DNA of 60,415 nucleotides. It comes from Rhodococcus ruber NBRC 15591. Lineage in GTDB: Bacteria; Actinomycetota; Actinomycetes; Mycobacteriales; Mycobacteriaceae. Each line of letters begins with the position of its first letter. Within the stretch, counting starts at the first letter, position 1. A program made the position numbers and the translations under genes. The notes beneath the pieces are model-generated. The model had not been told where the DNA came from, did no database searches, and saw only the letters and a list, made by a program, of their open reading frames with translations. The stretch is from assembly GCF_001894945.1 (NCBI RefSeq), contig NZ_BCXE01000011.1, positions 1 through 60,415 of the forward strand. Reading direction: 5' to 3'. This document shows, piece by piece, positions 1 to 10,519 of this stretch.

Positions 1-2
1 TC

Positions 3-569
3 GCGCACTTCCACTACGTGCTCTTCGGCACCATCGTGTTCGCCACCTACGCCGGCATCTACTTCTGGTTCCCGAAGATGACCGGGCGCATGCTCGACGA
101 GCGCCTCGCCAAGTGGCACTTCTGGCTGACCTTCCTCGGCTTCCACACCACGTTCCTGGTGCAGCACTGGCTGGGCAACGAGGGCATGCCGCGCCGCTAC
201 GCCGACTACCTGCCCTCGGACGGGTTCACCACCTTGAACATCGTCTCGACCATCGGTGCCTTCGTCCTCGGCGCCTCGACCCTGCCGTTCCTGTGGAACG
301 TGTTCAAGAGCTACCGGTACGGGCAGGTCGTCACGGTCGACGACCCGTGGGGCTACGGCAACTCCCTCGAGTGGGCGACCACCTGCCCGCCGCCGCGGCA
401 CAACTTCTACGAGCTGCCGCGCATCCGCTCCGAGCGCCCCGCGTTCGAGCTGCACTACCCGCACATGGTGGACCGCATGCGTGCCGAGGCCCATGTCGGC
501 CCGGGCAGCAACAAGCACAACCATGTGGCGCTGAGCGAGGGTGCCGAAAGGACCCCCGCCGACCGCTGA
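3..569 (+). CDS. ctaD: Cytochrome c oxidase subunit I, C-terminal part (cut by window edge)
   Basis: This is the last 188 residues of the catalytic subunit of the aa3-type terminal oxidase, a membrane protein that reduces oxygen to water and pumps protons. The reading frame is open at the left edge. Visible segments include [17 protein letters not shown] (end of the core helix bundle), [21 protein letters not shown], and the actinobacterial tail with [25 protein letters not shown]. The heme and CuB histidines lie upstream of the window. The hydrophilic tail ends in a His/Asn-rich stretch. A strong hairpin follows, so transcription probably ends before serB. The identification is firm because this tail is highly conserved in mycolata. 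Confidence 0.96.
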   Translation, partial: AHFHYVLFGTIVFATYAGIYFWFPKMTGRMLDERLAKWHFWLTFLGFHTTFLVQHWLGNEGMPRRYADYLPSDGFTTLNIVSTIGAFVLGASTLPFLWNVFKSYRYGQVVTVDDPWGYGNSLEWATTCPPPRHNFYELPRIRSERPAFELHYPHMVDRMRAEAHVGPGSNKHNHVALSEGAERTPADR

Positions 570-594
570 TCCGTACCCCGGATCGACGCCTCCC

Positions 595-627
595 GAGGCC
601 CCGCCCGTCCCCGACGGGCGGGGCCTC
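595..627 (+). terminator. Intrinsic-type terminator after ctaD
   Basis: A perfect 15-bp inverted repeat (595-609 with 613-627) closes on a 3-nt CCC loop, 25 nt after the ctaD stop. There is no T-run, as is common for actinobacterial terminators. Confidence 0.85.
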
Positions 628-725
628 GCGCGTTCTGCCGAGGGGACCCCTGCTCACTCGGCACCCCGTTCACCTGCCACAATGAGTGGGCAAGTGCCGC
701 GACTGACGAAGGATCGGAGACGTAG

Positions 726-2734
<2,009 letters not shown>

Positions 2735-2736
<2 letters not shown>

Positions 2737-2749
2737 TCACTTCGTGATC
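2735..2749. terminator. Short hairpin between convergent stop codons
   Basis: A 6-bp perfect stem with a TTC loop (GATCAC/GTGATC) spans the stop of the PTH2-like gene and is adjacent to the stop of glgX. The two genes abut with no spacer. The stem is weak, so a terminator role is uncertain. Confidence 0.35.
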
Positions 2750-4905
2750 CGGAACACGAGCAGGGTCGGCCCCGTCAGGGGCAGCGTCGTGCCGGCGGGC
2801 AGCGGTGTGAGCTCCGCCGGTTCGCCGTCGACGGAGCTCGAGTCGAAGACACACACCATGTCGCCGCGATACCACTCGGCCCGGCCGAGTGTGACGGCGG
2901 CGGGTCCGCCCGCGTGGAGCACGAGCAGACCGCTGCTGTCCGCCAGCGGAACGCCCGCGCGGGTGACCGTGCCCAGCTGCGAGCCGTCCACCCACGCCTG
3001 CAGCGTCCGCCGGTCTTCGTCGAGCCAGTCCGCGTCCTGCAGTTCTCGCCCGTCCGCGCCGAACCACACCAGATCGGGGTAACCGACCTGACGGGCCCGA
3101 CCGTCGAAGAAGCGGCCCTGCCGCAGCACCGGGACCACCTTGCGCAGACGCAGCGCCTGCCGCACGAACTCCACCAGGTCCCGGTCCGCGTGCTCCCAGT
3201 CGAGGGGCCAGGCGTCGCGGACCGGGACGTCGGCAGGCACACAGTAGGCATTGTTGTTGCCACCCTGGGAGTGCCCGAACTCGTCCCCGGCGAGCAGCAT
3301 CGGGGTACCGGTCGACAGCAGCAGAGTCGCGAGGAGCGCACGCACGTGCCGGGCGCGAGCAGCCACGACGAGGGGGTCGTCCGTGGGTCCTTCGACGCCG
3401 TGGTCGACGGATTCGTTGTTGTCACTCCCGTCACGGCCCTGCTCGCCGTTGGCCTCGTTGTGCTTGCGGCGATAGCTGACGAGGTCGGACATCGTGAAGC
3501 CGTCGTGCGCCGTGACGAAGTTGATCGACATCCACGGTCGGCGGGTGTGCCGGCCGTAGAGGTCCTCCGAGCCCGCGAGCCGGGAGGCGACCTCCCGAAT
3601 TCCCGCCCCGCGTGCCCAGAAGCGCCGTACCGAGTCGCGGTAGCGGTCGTTCCACTCCGACCACTGGGGACCGATGTTGCCGAGCTGGTAGCCGGGCAGG
3701 GTCGCGTCCCAGGGTTCGGCGATCAGCTTGAGCCGGGTGAGGACAGGGTCGGTGGTGATCGCGGTGAACACTGCCGCGCGCGCGTCGAAGTCGCCGCCCC
3801 GAGGGCGGGCCAGTGCACTGGCGAGGTCGAACCGGAAGCCGTCCACGCCCATTTCCGTCGCCCAGTACCGCAGGCTGTCGCAGATCATCCGCACCGCCAC
3901 CGGGGAACTGCCGTCGACGGTGTTGCCGCAGCCCGTCAGATCGATGTCGTGGCCGGTGGCATCGAGGAGGTAGTAGCCGGGTGCGTCGAAGCCCCGCCAG
4001 GACACGTGCGGGCCGTCCACCGACCATTCGCAGGTGTGGTTGTAGACCACGTCGAGGATCACTTCCAGTCCCGCCTCGTGCAGCGTGTCGACCATCGTCC
4101 GGAACTCCGCGATCTCGTTGCCGGGAGTGGTCGCGTAGCCGGGGTGCGGTGCGAAGTACGACGCGGTGGAGTAACCCCAGTGGTTGCGCATGCCGCGGAC
4201 CCGTACTGGTGGCTCGGTGAGGAAGGCGTGCACGGGCAGCAGTTCGACGGCGGTGACACCGAGGCCGACCAGGTGGTCGAGGACGGCGGGCGCCGTCAGC
4301 CCCAGATAGGTGCCACGCCACTGTTCGGGGACGTCGGGATGGCGGGCGGTGTAGGAGCCGACGTGCAGTTCGTAGATCACCGTCTGCTCCCACGGCGTGC
4401 CCGGCCGGTGGTGCCGGGACCCGGCGGGGGTGTCGGTCACCACCGACAGCGGTGTGTGGCCCAGCGAGTCCACGGTCGACGCCTCACCGAACGGGGTGCG
4501 TTCGTAGCCGAGGAGGCGGCTCATGTCGCCGATGTCGCCGGTCAGCTGCCGACCCCACGGGTCGAGCAGCAGCTTGTGCGGGTTGGCGCGGAGCCCGGTC
4601 CGGGGCTGCCACGCGCCGTGCACGCGGTATCCGTAGCGCTGGCCCGGGCGGACTCCCGGCACCTCACCGTGCCAGACGCCGTACGTCTTGTCCGGCAGGT
4701 CGATGCGGTCCTCGCGACCCGTGTCGTCGATCAGGCAGAGCTGGACGCGGCTGCCGTGGGGTGCGTGCACCGCGAACCGGGTCCCGTCGTCGCCGGGGAA
4801 GGCGCCCAGAGGAAAAGGACCGGCGCCGGACCGGGCGACGGCAGGACCCGCCGGCGGCTCGCCGGGTACCGGTGAAGGGTGCGGAGGGGGCGAGGGGTAC
4901 GACAC
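2737..4905 (-). CDS. glgX: Glycogen debranching enzyme (isoamylase type, GH13)
   Basis: It hydrolyses alpha-1,6 branch points of glycogen or limit dextrin in the cytoplasm. The 722-residue protein begins with a Pro-rich stretch, then a carbohydrate-binding N-terminal domain (FPLGAFPGDDGTRFAVHAP). The GH13 barrel follows with region I DVVYNHT, region II DGFRFDLAS (nucleophile Asp), region III LIAEPWD (acid Glu) and region IV NFVTAHDG. The length fits GlgX/TreX. The GTG start at 4905 has an AGG about 9 nt upstream. The frame stays open further upstream, but only as antisense to the next genes. It is divergent from the ABC ATPase and convergent with the PTH2-like gene. As I recall, this gene is not at this position in M. 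tuberculosis, so it looks like a local insertion. Confidence 0.93.
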   Translation of the reverse strand: MSYPSPPPHPSPVPGEPPAGPAVARSGAGPFPLGAFPGDDGTRFAVHAPHGSRVQLCLIDDTGREDRIDLPDKTYGVWHGEVPGVRPGQRYGYRVHGAWQPRTGLRANPHKLLLDPWGRQLTGDIGDMSRLLGYERTPFGEASTVDSLGHTPLSVVTDTPAGSRHHRPGTPWEQTVIYELHVGSYTARHPDVPEQWRGTYLGLTAPAVLDHLVGLGVTAVELLPVHAFLTEPPVRVRGMRNHWGYSTASYFAPHPGYATTPGNEIAEFRTMVDTLHEAGLEVILDVVYNHTCEWSVDGPHVSWRGFDAPGYYLLDATGHDIDLTGCGNTVDGSSPVAVRMICDSLRYWATEMGVDGFRFDLASALARPRGGDFDARAAVFTAITTDPVLTRLKLIAEPWDATLPGYQLGNIGPQWSEWNDRYRDSVRRFWARGAGIREVASRLAGSEDLYGRHTRRPWMSINFVTAHDGFTMSDLVSYRRKHNEANGEQGRDGSDNNESVDHGVEGPTDDPLVVAARARHVRALLATLLLSTGTPMLLAGDEFGHSQGGNNNAYCVPADVPVRDAWPLDWEHADRDLVEFVRQALRLRKVVPVLRQGRFFDGRARQVGYPDLVWFGADGRELQDADWLDEDRRTLQAWVDGSQLGTVTRAGVPLADSSGLLVLHAGGPAAVTLGRAEWYRGDMVCVFDSSSVDGEPAELTPLPAGTTLPLTGPTLLVFRITK

Positions 4906-4956
4906 GGAAGTGATCCTGCCGTGAACCGGGCTCGCGCGTACGCAAAGATGGTCGGC

Positions 4957-5781
4957 GTGGCCAAACCTGATCCCGATCTGCTCATCGAATTCGACGACGT
5001 GCTCGTACGGCGGGGCGGCAACGTCCTCGTCGGTCCCGTGTCCTGGAAGGTGGAACTCGACGAACGTTGGGTGATCCTCGGGCCGAACGGAGCGGGCAAG
5101 ACGTCGCTGCTGAGGATCGCTGCGGCTGAGACGTTCCCCACATCGGGGACGGCGCACGTGCTGGCGGAGACGTTCGGGAAGACCGACCTGTCCGAGCTGC
5201 GACCGCGGATCGGGATGTCGTCGTCGGCGCTGGCGAACCGTGTCCCGTCCGACGAGAAGGTCGTGGACCTGGTGATCTCCGCGGGGTACGGCGTGCTCGG
5301 GCGCTGGCGCGAGCGGTACGACGAGGTGGACAGTGCGCGTGCCGTGGAGATGCTCGAGAGCCTCGGCGCCGAGCATCTGGCCGACCGCACCTACGGCACC
5401 CTCTCCGAGGGGGAGCGCAAGCGTGTCCTCATTGCCCGCGCGTTGATGACAGACCCGGAACTGCTGTTGCTCGACGAGCCTGCGGCCGGCCTGGATCTCG
5501 GGGGGCGTGAGGAACTCGTGGCTCGGCTCGGAGTACTGGCGGCCGATCCGGACGCTCCGGCCATTGTGCTGATCACCCATCACGTGGAGGAGATCCCGCC
5601 GGGCTTCACCCACGCGATGCTCCTCAAGGAGGGGCAGGTGGTCGCGCAGGGCCTTCTCGACGACGTGATCACGGGCGAGAACCTCAGCGAGGCGTTCAGT
5701 CAGGCGATCGCCCTGGACAAGGTGGACGGCCGGTTCTTCGCCCGCCGCAGGTACCAGCCCGGGCGGCACCGCCGCGCGTAG
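4957..5781 (+). CDS. ABC transporter ATP-binding protein (Rv3041c-like)
   Basis: A single nucleotide-binding domain of about 274 residues has Walker A GPNGAGKTS (42-50), signature LSEGERKR, Walker B LLLLDEPAAGLD and the H-loop histidine in ITHHVEE. No permease gene is adjacent, so the substrate and partner are unknown. Alternative starts are GTG 4921 and ATG 4948. GTG 4957 is preferred because an AAAGAT -10-like box sits exactly 7 nt before it, the spacing of leaderless transcripts in this window. The last codons and the stop lie inside the first unit of a tandem repeat, so the C-terminal RHRRA is repeat-derived. The neighbours (serB upstream, NUDIX and enoyl-CoA hydratase downstream) match the mycobacterial order. 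Confidence 0.88.
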   Translation: MAKPDPDLLIEFDDVLVRRGGNVLVGPVSWKVELDERWVILGPNGAGKTSLLRIAAAETFPTSGTAHVLAETFGKTDLSELRPRIGMSSSALANRVPSDEKVVDLVISAGYGVLGRWRERYDEVDSARAVEMLESLGAEHLADRTYGTLSEGERKRVLIARALMTDPELLLLDEPAAGLDLGGREELVARLGVLAADPDAPAIVLITHHVEEIPPGFTHAMLLKEGQVVAQGLLDDVITGENLSEAFSQAIALDKVDGRFFARRRYQPGRHRRA

Positions 5782-5878
5782 CGGAGCGGAGCCGTGGCCA
5801 GGCGGCACAGCCGCGCGTAGCGGGGCGGAGCCGTGGCCAGGCGGCACAGCCGCGCGTAGCGGGGCGGAGCCGCGGCCG
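5762..5878. repeat. Three tandem 39-nt repeats at the end of the ABC gene
   Basis: Units at 5762-5800, 5801-5839 and 5840-5878 are nearly identical, with a degraded fourth copy up to about 5910. Each unit contains the core GCCGCGCGTAGCGG. Unit 1 provides the ABC gene's stop codon. On the minus strand the units read as a repeated PRYARLCRLAT-like peptide with no sign of being a real gene. Confidence 0.9.
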
Positions 5879-5943
5879 AAAGCACGGCCGCGCGTCGTGG
5901 GGTGGCGCCGGCAGGTGGATGAGTCGTGGGTCACGTCATGCCG

Positions 5944-5949
5944 TAACTT
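5944..5949 (+). promoter_or_regulatory. -10 box (TAACTT) of a leaderless NUDIX transcript
   Basis: TAACTT ends 6 nt before the ATG at 5956, so the transcript would start at or next to the start codon. No Shine-Dalgarno is present in between. No clear -35 is visible. Confidence 0.55.
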
Positions 5950-5955
5950 GTGCGT

Positions 5956-6783
5956 ATGGCTATCGAACGTTCGGGAGAACTCGCGGCGGCGGTGCCGCTC
6001 AAGGATGCCTCGACGGTGATCCTCGTCCGGGACGGCGACCGTGGCGTCGAGGTGTTCCTGCTGCAGCGCGTGCGCGGCATGGCGTTCGCGGGCGGGATGA
6101 CGGTGTTCCCCGGAGGCGGCGTCGATCCGTCGGACAGCGCTGCAGCGGTGGCGTGGGCCGGCCCGCCCGTGCAGTGGTGGTCGGAGCGGTTCGGCACATC
6201 CGAGAACCTGGCGCAGGCGCTCGTTCTCGCGGCGGTGCGCGAGACGTTCGAGGAGTGCGGTGTCCTTCTCGCCGGGCCGACGCCGGACACCGTGGTGGCG
6301 GACACGACCGCGTTCGCTCCGGCACGCAGGCAGCTCGAGGCCCGGGAGTTCACCTTCGGTGAGTTCCTCGAGCGCGAGGGTCTGGTGCTGCGGGCGGACC
6401 TGCTGCGGCCGTGGTCGAACTGGATCACGCCGGTCGGGGAGGGCCGTCGTTACGACACCAGGTTCTTCGTGGCGGCGGCCCCGGAGGGGCAGATTGCCGA
6501 CGGTGACACGAGCGAGGCCGACGCGGTGCGGTGGCAGACTCCACAGGAGGCGATCGCGCACTGGCAGGAGGGTGGAAGTGTGCTGCTGCCCCCGACCTGG
6601 AGCCAGTTGACGGCATTGTCGCGGTTCGGTTCGGTCGCGGAGATCCTCGCTGCGGAGCCGCAGATCACGCCGATTCTGCCGACCCTGATCACGGGAGACG
6701 AGGAGCTTCGGGTGGAGTTCCCCGAGCAGGACGGCTACTACGAGGCGGGGCCGCATCCGTGGGCCGCCCGGGGTGCCAACTAG
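5956..6783 (+). CDS. NUDIX hydrolase with long insertion in the NUDIX box
   Basis: The 275-residue protein is probably a cytoplasmic hydrolase of a nucleoside diphosphate-X substrate, with the substrate unknown. The glycine part of the NUDIX box (FPGGGVDPSD, 51-60) is separated from the catalytic helix RETFEECG (95-102) by about 20 more residues than the standard 23-residue box allows. Such insertions occur in the NUDT19/CoA-diphosphatase-like group. The neighbouring enoyl-CoA hydratase would suit a CoA-type substrate, but that is inference. ATG 5956 is chosen over GTG 5950 because of the -10 spacing. Confidence 0.85.
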   Translation: MAIERSGELAAAVPLKDASTVILVRDGDRGVEVFLLQRVRGMAFAGGMTVFPGGGVDPSDSAAAVAWAGPPVQWWSERFGTSENLAQALVLAAVRETFEECGVLLAGPTPDTVVADTTAFAPARRQLEAREFTFGEFLEREGLVLRADLLRPWSNWITPVGEGRRYDTRFFVAAAPEGQIADGDTSEADAVRWQTPQEAIAHWQEGGSVLLPPTWSQLTALSRFGSVAEILAAEPQITPILPTLITGDEELRVEFPEQDGYYEAGPHPWAARGAN

Positions 6784-6786
6784 CCT
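6781..6786 (+). promoter_or_regulatory. -10 box (TAGCCT) of a leaderless enoyl-CoA hydratase transcript
   Basis: TAGCCT begins on the NUDIX stop codon and ends 7 nt before the ATG at 6794. There is no ribosome binding site in the gap, so a leaderless start is likely. Confidence 0.55.
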
Positions 6787-6793
6787 GTGCCTC

Positions 6794-7573
6794 ATGGCTG
6801 AATTCGTGACGCTCGAGGTCTCCGACGGTATCGGCACCATCCGGCTCGACCGGCCGCCGATGAACGCACTCAACCGGCAGGTTCAGGAGGAGATCCGGGC
6901 CGCTGCTCGCGAGGCGACCGTGAACTCCGACGTCAAGGCCGTGATCGTCTACGGCGGGGAGAAGGTGTTCGCTGCCGGCGCGGACATCAAGGAGATGGCG
7001 GAGCTGAGCTACGTGCAGATGAGCGAGATCATCGCGGACCTGCAGTCGGCGCTCGGGTCGGTGGCGGACATACCGAAGCCCACGGTCGCTGCGATCACCG
7101 GCTATGCGCTGGGCGGCGGTCTCGAGCTCGCGCTGGGTGCGGATCGGCGGATCGCCGGCGACAACGCGAAGGTCGGAGTGCCGGAGATCCTGCTCGGCAT
7201 CATCCCGGGCGGCGGCGGAACCCAGCGCCTGGCTCGCCTGATCGGCCCGTCGAAGGCCAAGGATCTCGTGTTCACGGGCCGTTTCGTCGCGGCAGACGAG
7301 GCTCTGCAGATGGGGCTGGTCGACGAGGTCGTCGCCCCGGACGAGGTATATGCCGCGGCGCGCACGTGGGCATCGCAGTTCACCCGGGGCGCCACCCGCG
7401 CGCTGGCGGCGGCGAAGGCAGCGATCGATCAGGGGCTCGATACCGACCTGGACACGGGCCTGAAGATCGAGCAGCACGTCTTCGCGGGCCTGTTCGCCAC
7501 GAAGGACCGCACGATCGGCATGGAGTCGTTCGTGGCCAACGGTCCGGGAAAGGCGGAGTTCGTGGGGGAGTAG
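6794..7573 (+). CDS. Enoyl-CoA hydratase/isomerase (crotonase family)
   Basis: It hydrates trans-2-enoyl-CoA to 3-hydroxyacyl-CoA in fatty-acid beta-oxidation. The 259-residue length is typical. The oxyanion-hole segment GADIKEM (62-68) and the GYALGGGLELALGAD stretch are present. Both catalytic glutamates are retained: Glu111 in GGGLELA and Glu131 in GVPEILLGIIPGGGGTQRL. It should therefore be an active hydratase rather than an isomerase-only crotonase. In M. tuberculosis the gene at this place is echA17. The chain-length preference cannot be read from the sequence. Confidence 0.93.
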   Translation: MAEFVTLEVSDGIGTIRLDRPPMNALNRQVQEEIRAAAREATVNSDVKAVIVYGGEKVFAAGADIKEMAELSYVQMSEIIADLQSALGSVADIPKPTVAAITGYALGGGLELALGADRRIAGDNAKVGVPEILLGIIPGGGGTQRLARLIGPSKAKDLVFTGRFVAADEALQMGLVDEVVAPDEVYAAARTWASQFTRGATRALAAAKAAIDQGLDTDLDTGLKIEQHVFAGLFATKDRTIGMESFVANGPGKAEFVGE

Positions 7574-7591
7574 GCACCCCGGAACTGGAAC

Positions 7592-7619
7592 TTGTTCACA
7601 GCTTACCGATGGGTAGGAT
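7592..7619 (+). promoter_or_regulatory. Promoter of the 7627 methyltransferase gene
   Basis: A -35-like TTGTTC (7592-7597) and a -10 TAGGAT (7614-7619) are spaced by 16 nt. The -10 ends 7 nt before ATG 7627, again predicting a leaderless mRNA. Confidence 0.6.
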
Positions 7620-7626
7620 GCCCTTC

Positions 7627-8598
7627 ATGACTGCAAGCAGGACCGACGGGGTCGACCCCGCGCCGAACCCGCACGCCACTGCCGAGGAGGTTGCGGCCGC
7701 CCTTCAGGACACCAAGCTCGCGCAGGTGCTCTACCACGACTGGGAGGCCGAGACCTACGACGAGAAGTGGTCGATCTCCTACGACGAGCGCTGCATCGAC
7801 TACGCGAAGGGCCGTTTCGATGCGGCCGCGGGCGAGCAGCCCCTCCCGTACGGGCGGGCCCTCGAACTCGGTTGCGGCACCGGTTTCTTCCTGCTGAACC
7901 TCATGCAGGCCGGAGTCGCGCGGACCGGCTCGGTCACCGACCTGTCGCCCGGCATGGTCAAGGTGGCGCTGCGCAACGCCGAACATCTCGGTCTCGAGGT
8001 GGACGGCCGGGTGGCCGACGCCGAGACGATCCCGTACGACGACGACACCTTCGACCTCGTCGTCGGGCACGCGGTGCTGCACCACATCCCGGACGTCGAG
8101 CAGTCGTTGCGCGAAGTGCTGCGGGTGCTGAAGCCGGGTGGCCGGTTCGTGTTCGCCGGTGAGCCCAGCACGGTCGGAAACTTCTACGCGCGCTGGCTCG
8201 GCCGGCTCACGTGGGAGGCCACCACCACCGTCACCAAGCTGCCGTTCCTGCGGGACTGGCGGCGGCCGCAGGCCGAACTCGACGAATCCTCGCGCGCCGC
8301 GGCGCTCGAGGCAGTCGTCGATCTGCACACCTTCGACCCGTCGGACCTGGAACGGATGGCGGCCTCGGCCGGCGCGGTGCAGGTGAAGGCCAGCAGCGAG
8401 GAGTTCGCGGCCGCGCTGCTGGGCTGGCCGGTCCGCACCTTCGAGGCCGCGGTGCCCGCGGAGAAGCTGGGCTGGGGCTGGGCGCGCTTCGCGTTCGGTG
8501 GGTGGCGGACGCTCAGCTGGGTGGACGAGAAGGTCCTCCGGCACGTCGTCCCGCGCAGCTTCTTCTACAACGTCATGATCACCGGCGTGAAGCCGTAG
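7627..8598 (+). CDS. Class I SAM-dependent methyltransferase (Rv3038c-like)
   Basis: The 323-residue protein has a complete class I methyltransferase core: motif I LELGCGTGFFLL (about 80-91), the acidic loop SVTDLSPGM, post-I VADAETIPYDDDTFDLVVGHAVLHHIPD, and LKPGGRFVFAGEPS. These features resemble small-molecule methyltransferases of the Methyltransf_11 type. A C-terminal extension of about 130 residues is rich in Trp and hydrophobic residues. The substrate is unknown. The next gene starts one nucleotide after its stop, so the two are almost certainly co-transcribed. ATG 7627 is preferred over 7609 and 7618 because of the -10 spacing. Confidence 0.87.
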   Translation: MTASRTDGVDPAPNPHATAEEVAAALQDTKLAQVLYHDWEAETYDEKWSISYDERCIDYAKGRFDAAAGEQPLPYGRALELGCGTGFFLLNLMQAGVARTGSVTDLSPGMVKVALRNAEHLGLEVDGRVADAETIPYDDDTFDLVVGHAVLHHIPDVEQSLREVLRVLKPGGRFVFAGEPSTVGNFYARWLGRLTWEATTTVTKLPFLRDWRRPQAELDESSRAAALEAVVDLHTFDPSDLERMAASAGAVQVKASSEEFAAALLGWPVRTFEAAVPAEKLGWGWARFAFGGWRTLSWVDEKVLRHVVPRSFFYNVMITGVKP

Positions 8599-8599
8599 G

Positions 8600-9757
8600 G
8601 TGGGTTACGCGTTCACCCTCGCCGACGTCGCGTACCTGCGTTCGGCGCAGGGGGCGGCCGATCTCGCGGAGGTGGCCGCCCGGGAGCTGTCCACGCGCAC
8701 GCGCCTGGTCGACATCGGCTGGGCGCGTACGCGTTTCGGCGACCGGGCCGCTCCGCTGATCGAGACGGTGCTGGTGCGCCGCAAGGCGGTCGCGAAGCTG
8801 CCCGCCGCGGGCGGTTGGCTGTCGACCGACGACGCTCTGCAACAGGCGACGCCGGCGCCCGTCGCCGCGCACCGGGCACGCCGGCTCTCCGGTCGGCGGG
8901 TCCACGACGTGACGTGCTCGATCGGGGCGGAACTCGCGGCCCTGACCGGGGTCGCCGAGATGGTGGTCGGCAGCGACCTCGACCCGGTTCGTCTCGCGAT
9001 GGCCGAGCACAACGTTCCCGGAGTGGCGCTGGTCCGTGCCGACGCGCTGCGGCCGGTCACCCGTGGTACCACCGTGATCGCCGATCCGGCCCGTCGTTCC
9101 GAGGGCCGGCGCACCCACGATCCGGCAGCACTGATGCCGCCACTGCCCGACCTGCTCGACGCCTATGCCGGGCGCGACCTGGCCGTCAAGTGTGCCCCGG
9201 GGCTGGATTTCGATGCGCTGGACTGGCCGGGGGAGGTCGAGGTCGTCTCGCTCGACGGGGGTGTCCGTGAGGCGTGCCTGTACTCCCCGGGTCTCGCGGC
9301 GCCGGGTGTGCGGCGACGGGCGAGCGTGTTGCGTTCGGACGGTGCCGGGTTCGAGATCACCGACGCGCAGCCGGACGAGCTGCCCGAGCGGGAACCGGGG
9401 AAGTGGATCGTCGATCCGGACGGGGCGATCGTGCGTGCGGGACTGGTGCGGCACTACGCGGCGGCACACGGTCTGTGGCAACTCGATCCGCGCATCGCGT
9501 ATCTCACCGGCGACGCACTCCCCGCGGGACTGCGTGGATTTCGCATCCTCGACCGGTTGAAGTACTCGGAAAAGTCTCTGCGGCAAACTCTTTCGTCGAT
9601 GGACTGCGGGGCGGCGGAGATCCTCGTGCGGGGGGTCGACGTCGATCCGGCGGTGCTCCGGCCGCGGCTCAAGCTCCGCGGTTCGCGGTCGCTGAGCGTC
9701 GTGCTGACGCGGATCGGCCGCACCCCGACGGCATTCGTCTGCGAGCCCAGTCGCTGA
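8600..9757 (+). CDS. SAM methyltransferase-like protein with THUMP-like C-terminus (Rv3037c-like)
   Basis: The 385-residue protein starts with GTG at 8600, one base after the previous stop. A degenerate methyltransferase core is visible: HDVTCSIGAELAAL, then SDLDPVRLAMAEHN, then VIADPARR in place of a DPPY-type motif. The C-terminal third (WQLDPRIAYLTGD to VLTRIGRTP) resembles the THUMP-like domain found behind such cores in actinobacteria. In M. tuberculosis the homologous position (Rv3037c) is usually counted with the methylglucose lipopolysaccharide cluster. The THUMP-like end would instead suit RNA modification. Function is therefore open. Confidence 0.75.
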   Translation: MGYAFTLADVAYLRSAQGAADLAEVAARELSTRTRLVDIGWARTRFGDRAAPLIETVLVRRKAVAKLPAAGGWLSTDDALQQATPAPVAAHRARRLSGRRVHDVTCSIGAELAALTGVAEMVVGSDLDPVRLAMAEHNVPGVALVRADALRPVTRGTTVIADPARRSEGRRTHDPAALMPPLPDLLDAYAGRDLAVKCAPGLDFDALDWPGEVEVVSLDGGVREACLYSPGLAAPGVRRRASVLRSDGAGFEITDAQPDELPEREPGKWIVDPDGAIVRAGLVRHYAAAHGLWQLDPRIAYLTGDALPAGLRGFRILDRLKYSEKSLRQTLSSMDCGAAEILVRGVDVDPAVLRPRLKLRGSRSLSVVLTRIGRTPTAFVCEPSR

Positions 9758-9788
9758 GCGTGCCGGGCCCGATCCCGTGCGACCATTG

Positions 9789-9812
9789 ATATGCAAGCAA
9801 ACACTTGCGTAT
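9789..9812. promoter_or_regulatory. ArsR-type operator (inverted repeat)
   Basis: An inverted repeat, ATATGCAAG (9789-9797) and CTTGCGTAT (9804-9812) with a 6-nt spacer and one mismatch, ends one base before the ArsR start codon. The ATA...CAA...TTG...TAT pattern is typical of ArsR/SmtB operators and implies autorepression. Confidence 0.7.
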
Positions 9813-9813
9813 C

Positions 9814-10106
9814 ATGGGTGGTGTGGTCGACGTCTTCAAAGCGCTGGCGGATCCGACCCGCCGGGCCATCCTCGACGAGCTCGTCGAGCGGGACGGCCAG
9901 ACGCTGTTCGAGCTGTGCACCCGGCTGATCTCGCGGCACGGCCTGGGTTCGTCCCGGCAGGCGATCTCGCAGCACCTGGCAATCCTCGAGGAGGCCGGTC
10001 TGGTCCGGACCCGCCGCGAGGGGCGGTCGAAGTTCCACCACGTGGACGTTGCACCACTGCACGGCCTCGCCGACCGATGGACGGTCGCGCAGCGAAAGGA
10101 GTCGCA

Positions 10107-10110
<4 letters not shown>
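9814..10110 (+). CDS. ArsR-family winged-helix repressor
   Basis: The 98-residue protein has the compact ArsR fold: FKALADPTRRAILDELVERDGQTLFEL, the recognition helix SSRQAISQHLAILEEAGLV, and the wing TRREGRSKFHHVD. No CxC metal-binding motif is present, so it is a non-metal member (SdpR/YdfF-like). It is probably released by an organic ligand or controlled by abundance. It overlaps the downstream VOC gene by 4 nt (GTGA) and has an operator-like palindrome at its start. It therefore most likely represses itself and the VOC gene. ATG 9814 and GTG 9823 are both possible starts. Confidence 0.88.
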
Positions 10111-10483
<373 letters not shown>

Positions 10484-10487
<4 letters not shown>

Positions 10488-10519
10488 CCCGAATCGCCGC
10501 GCGCGGCGATTCGGGTCAG
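10484..10519. terminator. Bidirectional terminator, 36-nt perfect palindrome
   Basis: Arms 10484-10500 and 10503-10519 pair over 17 bp. The stop codons of both convergent genes (10485-10487 on + and 10516-10518 on -) lie inside the arms. Confidence 0.85.

Noticed and set aside
5762-5878. The 39-nt direct repeats as a CRISPR array.
   Set aside because: The units abut without spacers and no cas gene is present.
5700-5885. A minus-strand frame with repeated PRYARLCRLAT-like peptides as a small repeat protein.
   Set aside because: It only mirrors the DNA tandem repeat and the end of the ABC gene; no start signal supports it.
4906-6873. A minus-strand frame stays open through the ABC and NUDIX genes and would extend GlgX to more than 1300 residues.
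   Set aside because: It is antisense to two clear genes, has no family similarity upstream of 4905, and long open frames on the opposite strand are normal at this GC content.
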